Below are positions 50,811-63,300 of a DNA stretch of 64,000 bases, one piece after another. The DNA is taken from positions 2,156,501 through 2,220,500 of the forward strand of contig NC_087191.1 of assembly GCF_035594125.1 (NCBI RefSeq), written 5' to 3'. The position numbers and the translations under genes are program-made. The notes under the pieces were generated by a model. It did not search any database. It had not been told where the DNA came from and saw only the letters and a program-made list of their open reading frames with translations. The stretch's first letter is position 1, and each line of letters opens with the position of its first letter. Source of the DNA: Scylla paramamosain. Its lineage: Eukaryota > Arthropoda > Malacostraca > Decapoda > Portunidae.

Positions 50811-51781
50811 AGCACTCATAATACAAGTTTCTCGAAATGTCTTTTCGTTTCCTCATTTGAGTTTTTTCTAGGTTAAAACACTAAAAAAACACGTGTTTTA
50901 TTAAATTTGTTCTGTATCTCCATAAGCCGTGTTTTGCATGCTTTTTCTAGCGTTTTGGTAAGTAATTAGCTCATAAACACTCAAAAAGAAACGTATTTTG
51001 GTAATGTTGTTGTAGTTGTTTTAGTTGTTTTAGCGTTTTTGGAAATATTATTTCGTTTTCCCGTATAGGGATCTTCCTATGCCTTTCTTTTTTTAGCGTT
51101 TATGTGCATAACACGCTCATAAACATTCAAAACACACGTTTATGTGTGTGTCGTCTCCTTTCCCCATAAAGGGTGATTTGCATTCATTTTGGCGATTTGG
51201 TAACTAACAATGTGAAATATAATCAAAACACACGTTCATTGTAATGTTCTTTTTTTTCCATTTAGAATGCTATTTTTAGTTTTAGTGTTTTTAATATCCA
51301 AAAAATCTTAAAAAATACTCATAATACACGTTTCTCGTAATGCCTTTGTTTCCCCATATATGGTATTTTGCATACATTTTGGCGTTTTTCTACGTAATAA
51401 GTCCCAAAAACACTCCAAATGCACGTTTTTGGTAAAGTGTTTCTGTGTTTCCATAAAGGCTGTTTTGTATACGTTGTAACGATATGGTACGTAGGTAGCT
51501 CAAAAATACTCATAAATCAAGTGTTTTGTAATGTTTTGTTTTCTCTTACAAGGTGCTTACCATTCATTTAAGCGTTTTGGTGCCTAGAAGACTCATAAAC
51601 ACTCAAAAGACATGTTTCTGTAAATGTCGCTTCTTATCCCCCTTTTACTAGACACGTATTTGCTAATGTTGTTTGGTTTCCCATAGTCGGAGTTTTCCAT
51701 GATTTTTAGCGTTTTGGTGACTAACACGTTTATGAATACTAAAAATACATGTTTCTTGAAATATCGCTTCGTTTTCAATTT
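50811..51781 (-). repeat. Old satellite in reverse orientation
   Basis: Complementary monomers begin at ACTCATAATACAAGTTTCTCG (about 50815) and run to TATCGCTTCGTTTTC (about 51775). They are strongly diverged, with shortened monomers near 51000-51060. No gene. Confidence 0.85.
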
Positions 51782-52249
51782 TTCAACATATCCTGATGTT
51801 TATATCGTGTGAATTTTACGTTCTTAGCTTCAATAAATAAATTATAATATCCCTTTAAACTTTATCGCTTAATATCTCAAAATAGCGAATTTTCGAAAGT
51901 AAAAATTATCGTTGCTATTGCTGTTACATATATGCGGGCTGTTGCAGCTTTTTAAACTATGAAAGACGAACAATATGTGCTACCAAAATTTTTTTTTTTT
52001 TTTTTTTGAGTTGATTTTCATTTTTGAGAAATATTTGAATGTCAAAATATATTATTTTTATATTTTGCGTAGAAATATATATATATATTTTTTTTACCCT
52101 TTTACAAGAAAAAAATATAGAAAAAAATGTTGTCCTATCCTTCCTGATTAAAATGCATTTTTAAGGAAAAAAATGGTCATTAAATAAATAAGAAGATACG
52201 AGTTCAATATAGGCAATTTAACATAGGATTCGTGATTCTACATATCCCC
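51782..52249. other. Non-satellite A+T-rich island
   Basis: About 0.47 kb without the satellite head, centre or tail motifs. It holds a 19-base T run near 51990, a short (AT)n near 52075 and phrases such as GCTATTGCTGTTACATATAT and GAAGATACGAGTTCAATATAG. I see no open frame of note, no terminal inverted repeats and no target duplication. The flanking reverse-orientation satellite does not rejoin cleanly: roughly half a monomer is missing between the two edges. It may be a remnant of a non-autonomous element or of pre-satellite sequence. Function unknown. Confidence 0.8.
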
Positions 52250-53133
52250 ACTCCATAAATACTCAAAAGACACGATTCTAGAAATTTTTATGTTCCCTCT
52301 ATATGGTGATTTGCATGCATTTTGGCGTTTTTGTACCTAACAATATGAAATATACTCAAAATACAATATTGTTTTGTTTCTAAATTTAGAGTGCTATTGA
52401 GGCGCTTTTTCGGTTTGGTACCTAAGAAGCTCAAAAACACTCCTAATACACATTTCTCGTAATGCCTTTTCGTTTCTCCATAAATGGTACTTTTACATGC
52501 ATTTCGGCGTTTTTATACGTAACAAGCTCAGAGAAACGTTCTTAGTAATGTTCTTCTGTTTCTTCAATTTTTCTTATGCGTTTTAGCATTTTATTACGTA
52601 ACTAGCTCAAAAACACCTGTTGTTTTGTTTTCCCATTTATGGCGGTTTCCCTTTTTTTTTTTTAGCGTTTTGGTACCTAACACGCTCATAAGCACCAAAA
52701 AGATGTGATTCTTGAAATATCGTTTATTTTCCTCATAGTGGGTGCTTTGACGTGAAATACACGCAAAATCCTTGTTTTTGATAATGTTATTTTCTTTCTA
52801 TATAAAAAAAATAATATTCGTGCATTTTATCGTTTTGTTACCTAAAAAAAAACACTCATAATACACGTTTGTCGTAATATCCTTTCGTTTCCCAATATAG
52901 GATGCAATACATGCATTTTGGCAATTCCTTACCTAACAAGGTGAAAACATTCAAAAAAATAAATGCATAAAGCTCAAAAACAATTAAAAAAAATACTTGT
53001 TTTTGGTAAACATATTCTTTTTCTTTTCGTAACGGGTGTTTTGTATGAGTTTTAATGTTTCAGTACGTAAGTACTAAAGATGTTTTGATTTTTTTTCTAC
53101 ATATACGAGTTCTCCATACTTTCTTAGCTAAAG
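52250..53133 (-). repeat. Old satellite in reverse orientation, right of island
   Basis: Diverged complementary monomers (ATACTCAAAAGACACG, GATTTGCATGCATTTTGGCG) continue the orientation found left of the island. They end near CTCCATACTTTCTTAGC, where forward monomers begin. No gene. Confidence 0.83.
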
Positions 53134-53839
53134 GAAATTACGTGAAATGTATATTATGGGTGTTTTCTTAGCTTATGTATGAAAACGTCAAAACGCATTA
53201 ATAACACTATATATGGAGAAACAGAATAACATTACCTAAAATGTATAGTCTTAGTGTTTTTCGCATTTATAAGTACCAAAACGCTACAATGCATGCAAAG
53301 CCATTTATAAAGGGAAAGGAAACGACACAATCAGAAACGTAAATTATGGGTTTTTTTGGGCGTGGTGGGCATCAAAACGCTAAAAAAAAAAATAAATATA
53401 TTGAAAGCACCTTATTTGGCAAAAAAAAAAGTCTTTAGTTTTTTTTACTTTCTTACGTACCTAAACGCTAAACCGTGTGCAAAACACCCTTTAAAGAGAA
53501 ATGGAATAATATAACAAAAAACGTGTTTGTAATTGTTTTTGAGCTTGTTCAGTATAAAAATGCTAAAATCCATGCAAATCACTCTTCATGATAAAGGAAA
53601 GAAATCGTGTCAACCTAAAAACCTAGAATGTGTTTTTTGTGTTTTTTTTTTTTAACATTGTTAGGTACAAAAACACTAATATGGATGCAAAGACTTACAT
53701 ATCGTTAAACGAAAAGACAAGAGAAAATTGTGTCTTTTGAGTGTTTTTATTTTTTTATGTAAAAAAAATAAATTCAATAAAAAAAACACTAAAAACCATG
53801 GAAAGCCCATATATTGGAATTTATATATCAAGAGCTCTT
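53134..53839 (+). repeat. Old satellite in forward orientation
   Basis: Seven to eight diverged forward monomers (ATTATGGGTGTTTTC, CATTAATAACACTATATATGG, GCATGCAAAGCCATTTATAAAGG). The last monomer is broken near 53750-53840 by A-rich and T-rich simple sequence. No gene. Confidence 0.83.
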
Positions 53840-53997
53840 CTCTTATCATATAGCTCTTTTTTTTCGGATTTTTATGTCCCAAACTCTAAAGTGCATGCCA
53901 CCTATATAAGGAAGTTAAACGACTTTACCAGAAACGTGTCTTTTCAGTGTTTTTCAGCATGTTAGGCACCAAAACGATATATAATATGGAAGTCAAT
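53840..53997 (+). repeat. Short forward HOR piece (units G and H)
   Basis: TTTTTTTTCGGA followed by G- and H-type sequence up to ATATAATATGGAAGTCAATTG. It carries GTGCATGCCACC, lacking the usual AAAG after GCATGC. The same loss occurs in reverse complement near 56630, so the two pieces are inverted copies of one another. Confidence 0.85.
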
Positions 53998-54036
53998 TGT
54001 AATATTTTTTGGTAATATTTCTTTCTATTTCTGGTA

Positions 54037-56372
54037 ATATTTTTTTTCACACAAAGCTAGTTTCGCATGCAATTTGGGGTTTTGGTAAGTAAGAATGTTA
54101 AAAAGATTCAAAATACACCCATTTGGTAAGGTTGTTCTGTTTCTCAATTAAGAGTGTTCTTCATGAATTTCAGCATTTTGGTATCTAAGAAACATCTCCA
54201 TATACACGAGTTTTTGCATGTTTTGCCTTATGGTTCTTGTAAAACTATAAAACACTCATTATACACGTTTCTCGTAGGTAACAAGCTCAAAAACACTCAA
54301 AATATAACTTTTTACTAATATTATTCTATTTCTTCATATTGGTTGGTTTCCATCCGTTTTAATGTTTTTCTAGATAAAACACTAAAAAGACACGTTTTCA
54401 GTAATTTTGTTTTGGATTCCCATAAAGAGTGACTTCCATATTATTTATCGTTTTGGTACCTAACTTGCTAAAAAAAAAAACTCAAAAGACAGGTATCTGG
54501 TAAAGTCGTTTAATTTCCTCATGTAGGTGGCATTGCATACACTTTAGGGTTTGGTACATAACAGTCCGAAAAAAAGAAGCTAAAATTAACTTTTTTCATA
54601 ATAATATTTTTTCACATAATTTCCCTGAATTTTGCAAGAATTTTGGCATCTCGGTACCTATGAAGATAAATAACAAAAAAAGATCCTAAATTTAATTTAT
54701 TTATTTATTTTCTCTATAAAGAGTGTTATTTGTGGGTTTTAACTCTTTTCGTACTCATGGAACTTAAAAACACTCATAATACACGTTTCTCGTAATATCG
54801 TTTCGTTTCCCAAACATAGGGTTCTTTGCATGTATTTAAGCGTTTTTATACGTAAGAGATCAAAAACACTGAAAATTCATGTTTTTCGTAATGTTATTTT
54901 GTTTCTCAATAAAGGGTGTTTTGCATGCATTTTAGCGTTTTAGTATGTAAGGAGCTGAAAAACACTTAAAGACAAGTTCTTGGTAAACGTTGGTTTTATT
55001 CCCATGTAATGTCATTGCCCTGCTTTTTTGTGCTTTATTGCCTAACACACTCAAAAACACTCAAAAGACACTTTTTCTGGTAATGTTTCCAACATGTTTC
55101 GCATGTAATTTCGGGTTTTGGTAACTAAGAATGTGAAAACACTCAAAATACACGCATTTGGTAAGGGTGTTCTGTTTCTCAATTAAGAGTGTTATTCATG
55201 AATTTCAGCATTTTGGTATCTAAGAAAAATCTCCATATACACGAGTTTTTGCGTTTTTTGCCTTATGGTTCTTGAAAACTATTAAAACATTCATTATACA
55301 ATTTTCTTGTAATATCCTTTTGTTTCCCAATATAGACTGCTTTGCATTCATTTTTTGCGTTTTTTGTACGTAACAAGATCAAAAACACTCAACTTTTTTG
55401 TAATGTTATTCTATTTCTTCATATTGGTTGGTTTGCATCCGTTTTGTCGTTCTACGCTAAAACTGAAAAGACACGTTTTCAGTAATATTGTTGAAATTGC
55501 TGAAAACACCCAAAGACACGTTTCTTGTAAAGTCGTGTAATTTCCCCATATAGGTGGCTTTGCATGCACTTCCGGGTTTCGTACATAACTCCGGAAAAAG
55601 CTAAAATTATTTTTTTTATGTTTTTTTTCACATAATTTCCCTGAATTTTCTCAGAATTTTGGCATCTCGGTACCTATGAAGATGAATAACAAAAAAAAAT
55701 CTATTTTTTTATTATTTTTTTTCTCTATAAAGAGTGTTATTTGTGGGTTTTAGATTTTTGGTACTTAAGGAACTTAAAAATACTCATAATACAAGATTTT
55801 CGTAATGTCCTTTCCTTTCACAAACATAGGGTTCTTTGCATGTATTTAAGCGATTTTATAGGTAACATGATCAAAAACACTCAAAATACATGTTTTTGGT
55901 AATGTTATTCTGTTTCTCCATGAAGGTTGTTTTGCATGCGTTTAGCGTTTTGGTATGTAAGGAGTTAAAAACACTTAAAGGCAAGTTCTTTGTAAAATTT
56001 GCTTTTATTCCAGTGTAATGTGATTGTTCTGCTTTTTAGTGTTTTGTTGCATATAACGCTCAAAAACACTCAAAAGACACTTTTCTGGTAATGTCATTTT
56101 TTTCCCACATAAAGCTAGTTTCGCATGTAATTTGGGATTTTCGTAACTAAGAATGTGAAAAACACTCAAAATACACACATTTCGTAAGGTAGTTCTGTTT
56201 TTTTCAATTAAAAGTGTTATTCATGAGTTTTAGCGTTTTGGTATATAAGAAACTTTTCTATATACACGAGTTTTTGCGTTTTTTGCCTTGTGGTTCTTGT
56301 GAAACTATAAAACACTCATTATACACGTTTCTCGTAATGTCCTTTTGCTTCCCAATATAGAGTGCTTTCCAT
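54037..56372 (-). repeat. Right arm of large inverted repeat
   Basis: Reverse complement of 39745-42170 with shared private variants (GAGTGTTCTTCATGAATTTC, GTCGTTCTACGCTAAAACTG, TAATATTGTTGAAATTGCTG). Homology starts at the orientation switch near 54037, just inside the start of the reverse array. Confidence 0.85.
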
Positions 56373-57029
56373 CCATTTGCGCGTTTTTTCTAGGTAAAAA
56401 GCTCAAAAACACTTTTTGGTAATGTTATTCTATTTCTTCATATTTGTTGGTTTGCATCCGTTTTAGGGTTTTTCTACGTAAAACACTGAAAAGACACGTT
56501 TTCATTAATTTTGTTTTGGATTCACATATTGACTGACTTCCATATTATTTATCGTTTTGGTGCCTAACATGCTGAAAAAAAACTGACAGGTTTCTGATAA
56601 AGTCGTTTAACTTCCTTATATAGGTGGCATGCACTTTAGAGTTTGGTACACAAAAATCCGAAAAAAACAGCTATAATTAACTTTTTTGATAATGTTCTTT
56701 TTTCCACATAAATTCCCTGAATTTTGGCAGAATTTTGGCATCTTGGTACCTATGAAAATCAATATAAAAAAAGCTATTTTTTTTATTTATTAATTTTTTC
56801 TCTATAGTGTTATTTGTGGGTTGTAACGTTTTGGTACTTAAGGAACACTTAAAAACACTTAAAAACACTTAAAAACACATGTTTTTAGTAATGTTATTCT
56901 GCTTCTCCAAAAAGGAGTTTTTTTTTGTATGCATTTTAGCGTTTTGGTTTGTAAGGAGGTCAAAAACACTTCAAGGCAAGTTCTTGGTAAAAGTTGATTT
57001 TATTCCCATGTAATGTGATTGCCCTGTTT

Positions 57030-57058
57030 TTTTTTTTTTTTTTGTGTGTGTGTGTGTG
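57030..57058. repeat. T run followed by (GT)8
   Basis: A T run of about 17 passes into GTGTGTGTGTGTGTGTG inside the position normally read as AGTGCTTTATTGCC of unit B. It is a local simple-sequence expansion not seen in other HOR copies. Confidence 0.93.
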
Positions 57059-57288
57059 ATTTATTGCCTAGCACGCTCAAAAACACTCAAAAGACACTTC
57101 TAGTAATGTCTCTTTTTCCAACATAGTTTCGCGTGCTATTTGGGGTTTTGCTAAGAATGTGAAAAACACTCAAAATATACGCATTTGGTAAGGTTGTTCT
57201 GTTTCTCAATTAATATTGCTATTCATGAGTTTCAGCATTTTGTTATCTAAGAAACTTCTTTATATACACGAGTTTTTGCGTTTTTTGC

Positions 57289-57312
57289 CTTTTGGTTCTT
57301 GTGAACCACAAG
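57289..57312. repeat. Hairpin K variant in the reverse array
   Basis: CTTTTGGTTC, spacer TTGT, GAACCACAAG: the reverse-orientation version of the inverted repeat at 14949, with one mismatch. It places this part of the reverse array in the same lineage as S0, S2 and S4. Confidence 0.85.
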
Positions 57313-60300
57313 TTCTTTTCCTCAAAAATAATAAGACACTCATTATACACGTTTCTCGTAATGTCTTTTTGTTTCCCAATAGGGAGTGTTTGCATCCATT
57401 TTTGCGTTTTTTGTAGGTAACAAGCTCAAAAACACTCAAAATGTACCTTTTTGGTAATGTTATTTTATTTCTTCTTATTGGTTGGTTTGCGTCCGTTTTA
57501 GCGTTTTTTTTTTCTACGTAAAACACCGAAAAGACATTTTTTCAGTAATTTTGTTTTAAATTCCCATATTGAGTGACTTGCATGTTATTTACCGTTAGGG
57601 TGCCTAACAAGCAGAAAAACACTCATAAGACAGTTATCTGGCAAAGACGTTTAATTTCCCCATATAGGTGGCTTTGCATGCACTTTAGGGTTTGGTACAT
57701 AACAGTACGAAAAAAAAAAACTAAAATTAACTTTTTTGATAATTGACTTATAATTTCCTGAATTTTGCCCAAATTTTGGCATCTCGGTAACTGTGAAGAT
57801 GAAAAGAAAGAAAAAAAATATCGTATTTTTTATTTATTTTTATTTTTTTCTCAATAAAGAGTGTTATTTGTGGCTTTTAGCTTTTTGGTAAATAATGATC
57901 TTAAAAACACTGATAATACACGTTTCTCGTCATGTCTTTTCCTTTCCAAAAAATAGGGTTCTTTGCATGTATTTAAGCATTTTTATTGGTAACATGATCA
58001 AAAACCCTCAAAATATATGTTTTTGGTAATGTTATTCTCTTTCTCCAAAAAGTGTGTTTTGCATCCGTTTTAGCGTTTTGGTATATAAGGAGCTCAAAAC
58101 AAAAAAGGCAAGTTCTTGGTAAAAATTGATTTTATTTCCATGTAAAGCATTTCCATGCTTTATTGTGCTTTATTGCCTATCACGCTCAAAAACACTCAAA
58201 AGACACTTTTCTGGTAATGTCATTTTTTTCCCACATAAAGCTGGTTTCAGAAGCAATTTGGGATTTTGGTAACTAAGAATGTGAAAAGCACTCAAAATGC
58301 ACGCATTTAGTAAAGTTGTTCTGTTTCTCAATTAAGAGTGTTATTCATGAGTTTCAGCATTTTGGTATCTAGGAAACTTCTCCATATACACGAGTTTTTG
58401 CGTTTTTTGCCTTTTGGTTCTTTTGAACTATAAAACATTCATTATACACTTTTCTCGCTATGTCCCTTTGTTTCCCAATATAGAGTGCTTTGTATCAATT
58501 TTCGCGATTTTTTTGTAGGTAACAAGCTCAAAAACACTCAAAATATACCTTTTTGGTAATGTTTTTCTACTTCTTGATATTGGTTGGTTTGCATCCGTTT
58601 TAGCGTTTTTCTACGTAAAACACTGAGAAGACACGTTTTCAGTAATTTTGTTTTGGTTTGCCATATAGAGTGAGTTCTTTATTATTTATCGTTTTGGTGC
58701 CTAACATGCTGAAAAACACTCAAAACACAGATTTCTGGTAAGGTCGTATAATTTCCTCATATGAGAGGCTTTGCATGCACTTTAGTGTTTGGTACATAAC
58801 AGTCCGAAAAAAAGCTAATATCAACTTTTTTATATAAATCTCTTATCATATAATTGCCCTAATTTTTCCCAGAATTTTGGCATCTCGGTACCTATAAAGG
58901 TGAATAACAAAAAAAAAAAAAAAGAAAATCCTTTTTTTATTTTTATTTTTTATTTTTTATTTTTTTCTAAATAACAAGTGTTATTTGTGGGTTTTAGCTT
59001 TTTGGTAGTTAAGGAACTTAAAAACACTCATAATACACGTTTCTCGTAATGTCCTTACGTTTCCCAAACATAACGTTCTTTGCATGTATTTAAGCGTTTT
59101 TATAGATGACATTATCAAAAACACTCAAAATACATGTTTTTGGTAATGCTATTCTGTTTCTCCATAAATTTTGTTTTCCATGCGTTTTAGCGGTTTGGTA
59201 TGTATGGAGCTCAAAAACACATATTTGCAAGTTCTTGGTAAAAGATGGTTTTATTCCCATATAAGTGATTACCCTGCTTTTTAGTACTTCATTGCCTAAC
59301 ACGCTCAAAAACAATTAAAAGACACTTCTGATAATGTCATTTTTTTCCCTCATAAAGCTAGTTTCTTATGCTATTTTGGATATTGCTAACTAGGAATATG
59401 AAAAACACTCAAAATACAGGCATTTGCTAAGGTTGTTCTGTTTCTCAATTAAGATTGTTATTCATGAGTTTCAGCATTTTGGTATCTAAGAAACTTCTTT
59501 ATATACATGAGTTTTTGCGTTTTTCTACGTAAAACACTTAGAAGATACATTTTCAGTAATTTTCTTTTGGATTCCCATATAGAGTGAGTTCCTTATTAGT
59601 TATCGTTTTGGTGCCTAACATGCTGAAAAACACTCAAAAGACAGATTTCTGGTAAGGTCGTTTAATTTCCTCATATAGGAGGCTTTGCATGCACTTTAGG
59701 GTTTGGTACATAACAGTCCGAAAAAAAAGCTAAAAATAACTTTTTTGATAATATTCTTTTGTTCATATAATTTTCCTGAATTTTCCCAGAATTTTGGCAT
59801 CTCGGTACCTATGAAGATGAAAAAAAATCCTATTTTTTGTTTTTATTTTCTAAATAAAGAGTGTTATTTGTGGTTATTAGCTTTTTGGTACTTAAGGAAC
59901 TTTAAAAAAAACACTCATAATACACGTTTCTCGTAATGTCCTTTTGTTTCCCAAACATAATGTTCTTTGCATGTATTTAATTGTTTATATAGATAATATG
60001 ATAAAAAACACCCAAATTACATGTTTTTGGTAATGTTATTCTGTTTCTCCATAAAGTTTGTTTTCCATGCGTTTTAGCAGTTTGGTATATAAGGAGCTCA
60101 AAAACATTTAAAGGCAAGTTCTTGGTAAAAATTGGTTTTATTCCAATGAAAAGTGATTGCCCTGCTTTTTAGTGCTTTATTGCCTATCACGCTCAAAAAC
60201 ACTCAAAAGACATTTTTCTGGAAATGTCATGTTTTCCCACATAAATCTGGTTTCGCATGAAATTTGGGTTTTTGGTAACTAAGAATATGAAAAACACTCA

Positions 60301-63300
60301 AAATACACGAATTTGGTAAGGTTGTTCTGTTTATCAATTAAGAGTGTTATTCATGAGTTTCAGCATTTTATTATCTAGGAAACTTCTCCATATACACAAA
60401 TTTTTGCGTTTTTTGCCTTGTTGTTCTTTTGAACTATAATAAACTCATTATACACTTTTAAAGCAATGTCCCTTTGTTTCCCAATATAGAGTGCTTTGTA
60501 TCAATTTTAGCGTTTTTTTTTTTTTTTTTTGTAGGCAACAAGCTCAAAAACACTCAAAATATACCTTTTTGGTAATGTTTTTCCTATTTCTTGATATTAA
60601 ATGGTTTGCATCCATTTTAGCGTTTTTCTACGTAAAACACTGGGAACACACGTTTTCAGTAATTTTGTTTTAGATTCCCATATAAAGTGTGTTCCTTACT
60701 ATTTATCATTTTGGTGCTTAACATGCTGAAAAACACTCAAAAGACAGATTTCTGGTAAGATCGTTTAATTTCCTTATATAGGAGGCTTTGCATGCAGTTT
60801 AGGGTTTGGTACATAACAGTCCGAAAAAAAGCTAAAATCATCTTTTTTTATTATATTCTCTTATCATATAATTACCTTGAATTTTCCCAGAATGTTGGCA
60901 TTTCGGTACCTATGAAGATGAATAACAAAAAAAAAATCCTATTTTTTTATTTTTTATTTATTTATTTTTCTAAATAAAGAGTGGATTTTAGGTTTTTGGT
61001 ACTTAAACTTAAAAACACTCATAATATACGTTTCTCGTAATGTCCTTTTGTTTCCCAAACATAAGGTTCTTTGCATGTATTTAAGCGTTTTTATAGATAA
61101 CATGATCAAAAATACTCAAAATACATGTTTTGGGTAATTTTATTCTGTTTCACCATAAAGTGTATTTTGCAAGTTCTTATTAAAAATTGGTTTTATTCAA
61201 ATGTAATGTGATTGCCCTGATTTTTAGTGCTTTATTGCCTATCAGGCTCAAAAACACTCAAAAGACTTTTTTTCTGGTAATGTCATTTTTTTCTCACATA
61301 AAGCTGGTTTCGCATGCAATTTCAGGTTTTGGTAACTAAGAATGTGAAAAGCTCTCAAAATACACGCATTTAGTAAGGTTGTTCTGTTTCTCAATTAGGA
61401 ATGTTATTCATGAGTTTCAGCATTTTGGTATCTAGGAAACTTTTTCATATCCACATGTTTTTGCGTTTTTTGCCTTGTGGTTCTTTTGAACTATAAAACA
61501 CTCATTAAACTTTTTTCTTGCAATGTCCTTTTATTTCCTAATATAGAGTGCTTTGCATCAATTTTCGCGTTTTTTGTAGGTAACAAGCTCAAAAACACTC
61601 AAAATATACCTTTTTGGTAATGTTTTTCTATTTTTTTTAAATTTGTTGGTTTGCATCCGTTTTAGCGTTTTTCTACGTAAAACACTGAGAAGACACGTTT
61701 TCAGTAGTTTTGTTTGGATTCTCATATAGAGTGAGTTCCTTATTTATTTATCGTTTTGGTGCCTAACATTCTGAAAAACACTCAAAAGACAGATTTCTTT
61801 TAAGGTCGTTTAATTTCCTCATATAGGAGGCTTTGCATGCAGTTTAGGGTTTGGTATATGACAGTCCGAAAAAAAAGCTAAAATTAATTTTTTTGATAAT
61901 TTTCTTTTATCATATAATAGCCCGGAATTTTCCCAGAATTTTGGCATCTCGGTACCTATGAAGATGAATAACAAAAAATAAAAAATCCTATTTTTTTATT
62001 TTTATTTATTTATTTTTTCCTAAATAATGAGTGTTATTTGTGGGTTTTAGCTTTTTGGTACTTAAGGAAGTAAAAAACACTCATAATACATATTTCTCGT
62101 AATGTCCTTTCGTTTCCCAAACATAAGGTTCTTTGCATGTATTTAAGCGTTTTTATAGAGAACATGATCAAAAACACTCAAAATACATATTTTTGGTAAT
62201 GTTATTCTGTTTCTCCATAAAAGGTGTTTTGCATGCGTTTTAGCGTTTTGGTATGTAATGAGCTCAAAAACACCTAAAGGCAAGTTCTTGGTAAAAGTTG
62301 GTTTTATTCCCATGTAATGTGATTGCCCTGCTTTTTAGTGGTTTATTGCCTAACACGCTCAAAAACACTCGAAAGACATTTTCTGGTAATATTATTTTTT
62401 TCCCACATAAAGCTAGTTTCGCATGGTATTTGGGGTTTTGGTAACTAAGAATGTGAAAAACACTCAAAATACAGGCATTTAGTAAGGTTGTTTTGTTTTT
62501 TAATTAAAAGTGTTATTCATAAGATTCAGCATTTTGGTATGTAAGAAACTTCTTTATGTACACGAGTTTTTGAGTTTTTTGCCTTGTGGTTCTTGTGAAA
62601 CTATAAAACACTCATTATACACGTTTCTCGTAATGTCCTTTTCTTTCCTCCATTTTCATCCATTTTCGCATTTTTTTGTAGGTGACAAGCTCAAAAACAC
62701 ATCAAAATATATATTTTTGGTAATGTTATTCTATTTCTTCATATTGGTTTGTTTGCATCCGTTTTAGCATTTTTCTACGTAAATCCCTGAAAAGACACGT
62801 TTTCAGTAATATTGTTGAAATTGCAGAAAAAAACACTCAAAAGACAGGTTTCTGGTAAAGTCGAGTAATTTCTCCATATAGGTGGCTTTGTATGCACTTC
62901 AGGGTTTGGTACATAACTCCGGAAAAAAAGCTAAAATTATTTATTATAATGATTTTTTTTTACAAAATTTCCCCGAATTTTTCCAGAATTTTGGTACCTA
63001 TGAAGATGAATAACAATTTTTTTTCTCTCTCTATAAAGTGTTATTTGTGTGTTTTAGCTTTTTGGTACTTAAGTAACTTAAAAAAAATCATAATACACGA
63101 TTTTCTTAATGTCCTATTCTTATACAAACATAGGGTTCTTTACATGTATTTAAGCGTTTTTATAAGTAACATGATTAAAAACACTCAAAATACATATTTT
63201 TGGTAGTTATTCTGTTTCTTCATAAAGGGTGTTTTACATGCGTTTTAGCGTTTTGGTATGTAAGGAGTTAAAAAAACACTTAAAGGCAAGTTCTTCGTAA

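Noticed and set aside
51782..52249. Terminal inverted repeats of a DNA transposon at the island edges
   Set aside because: TTTCAACATATCC and CATATCCCCACTCC do not pair, and no target duplication is seen.
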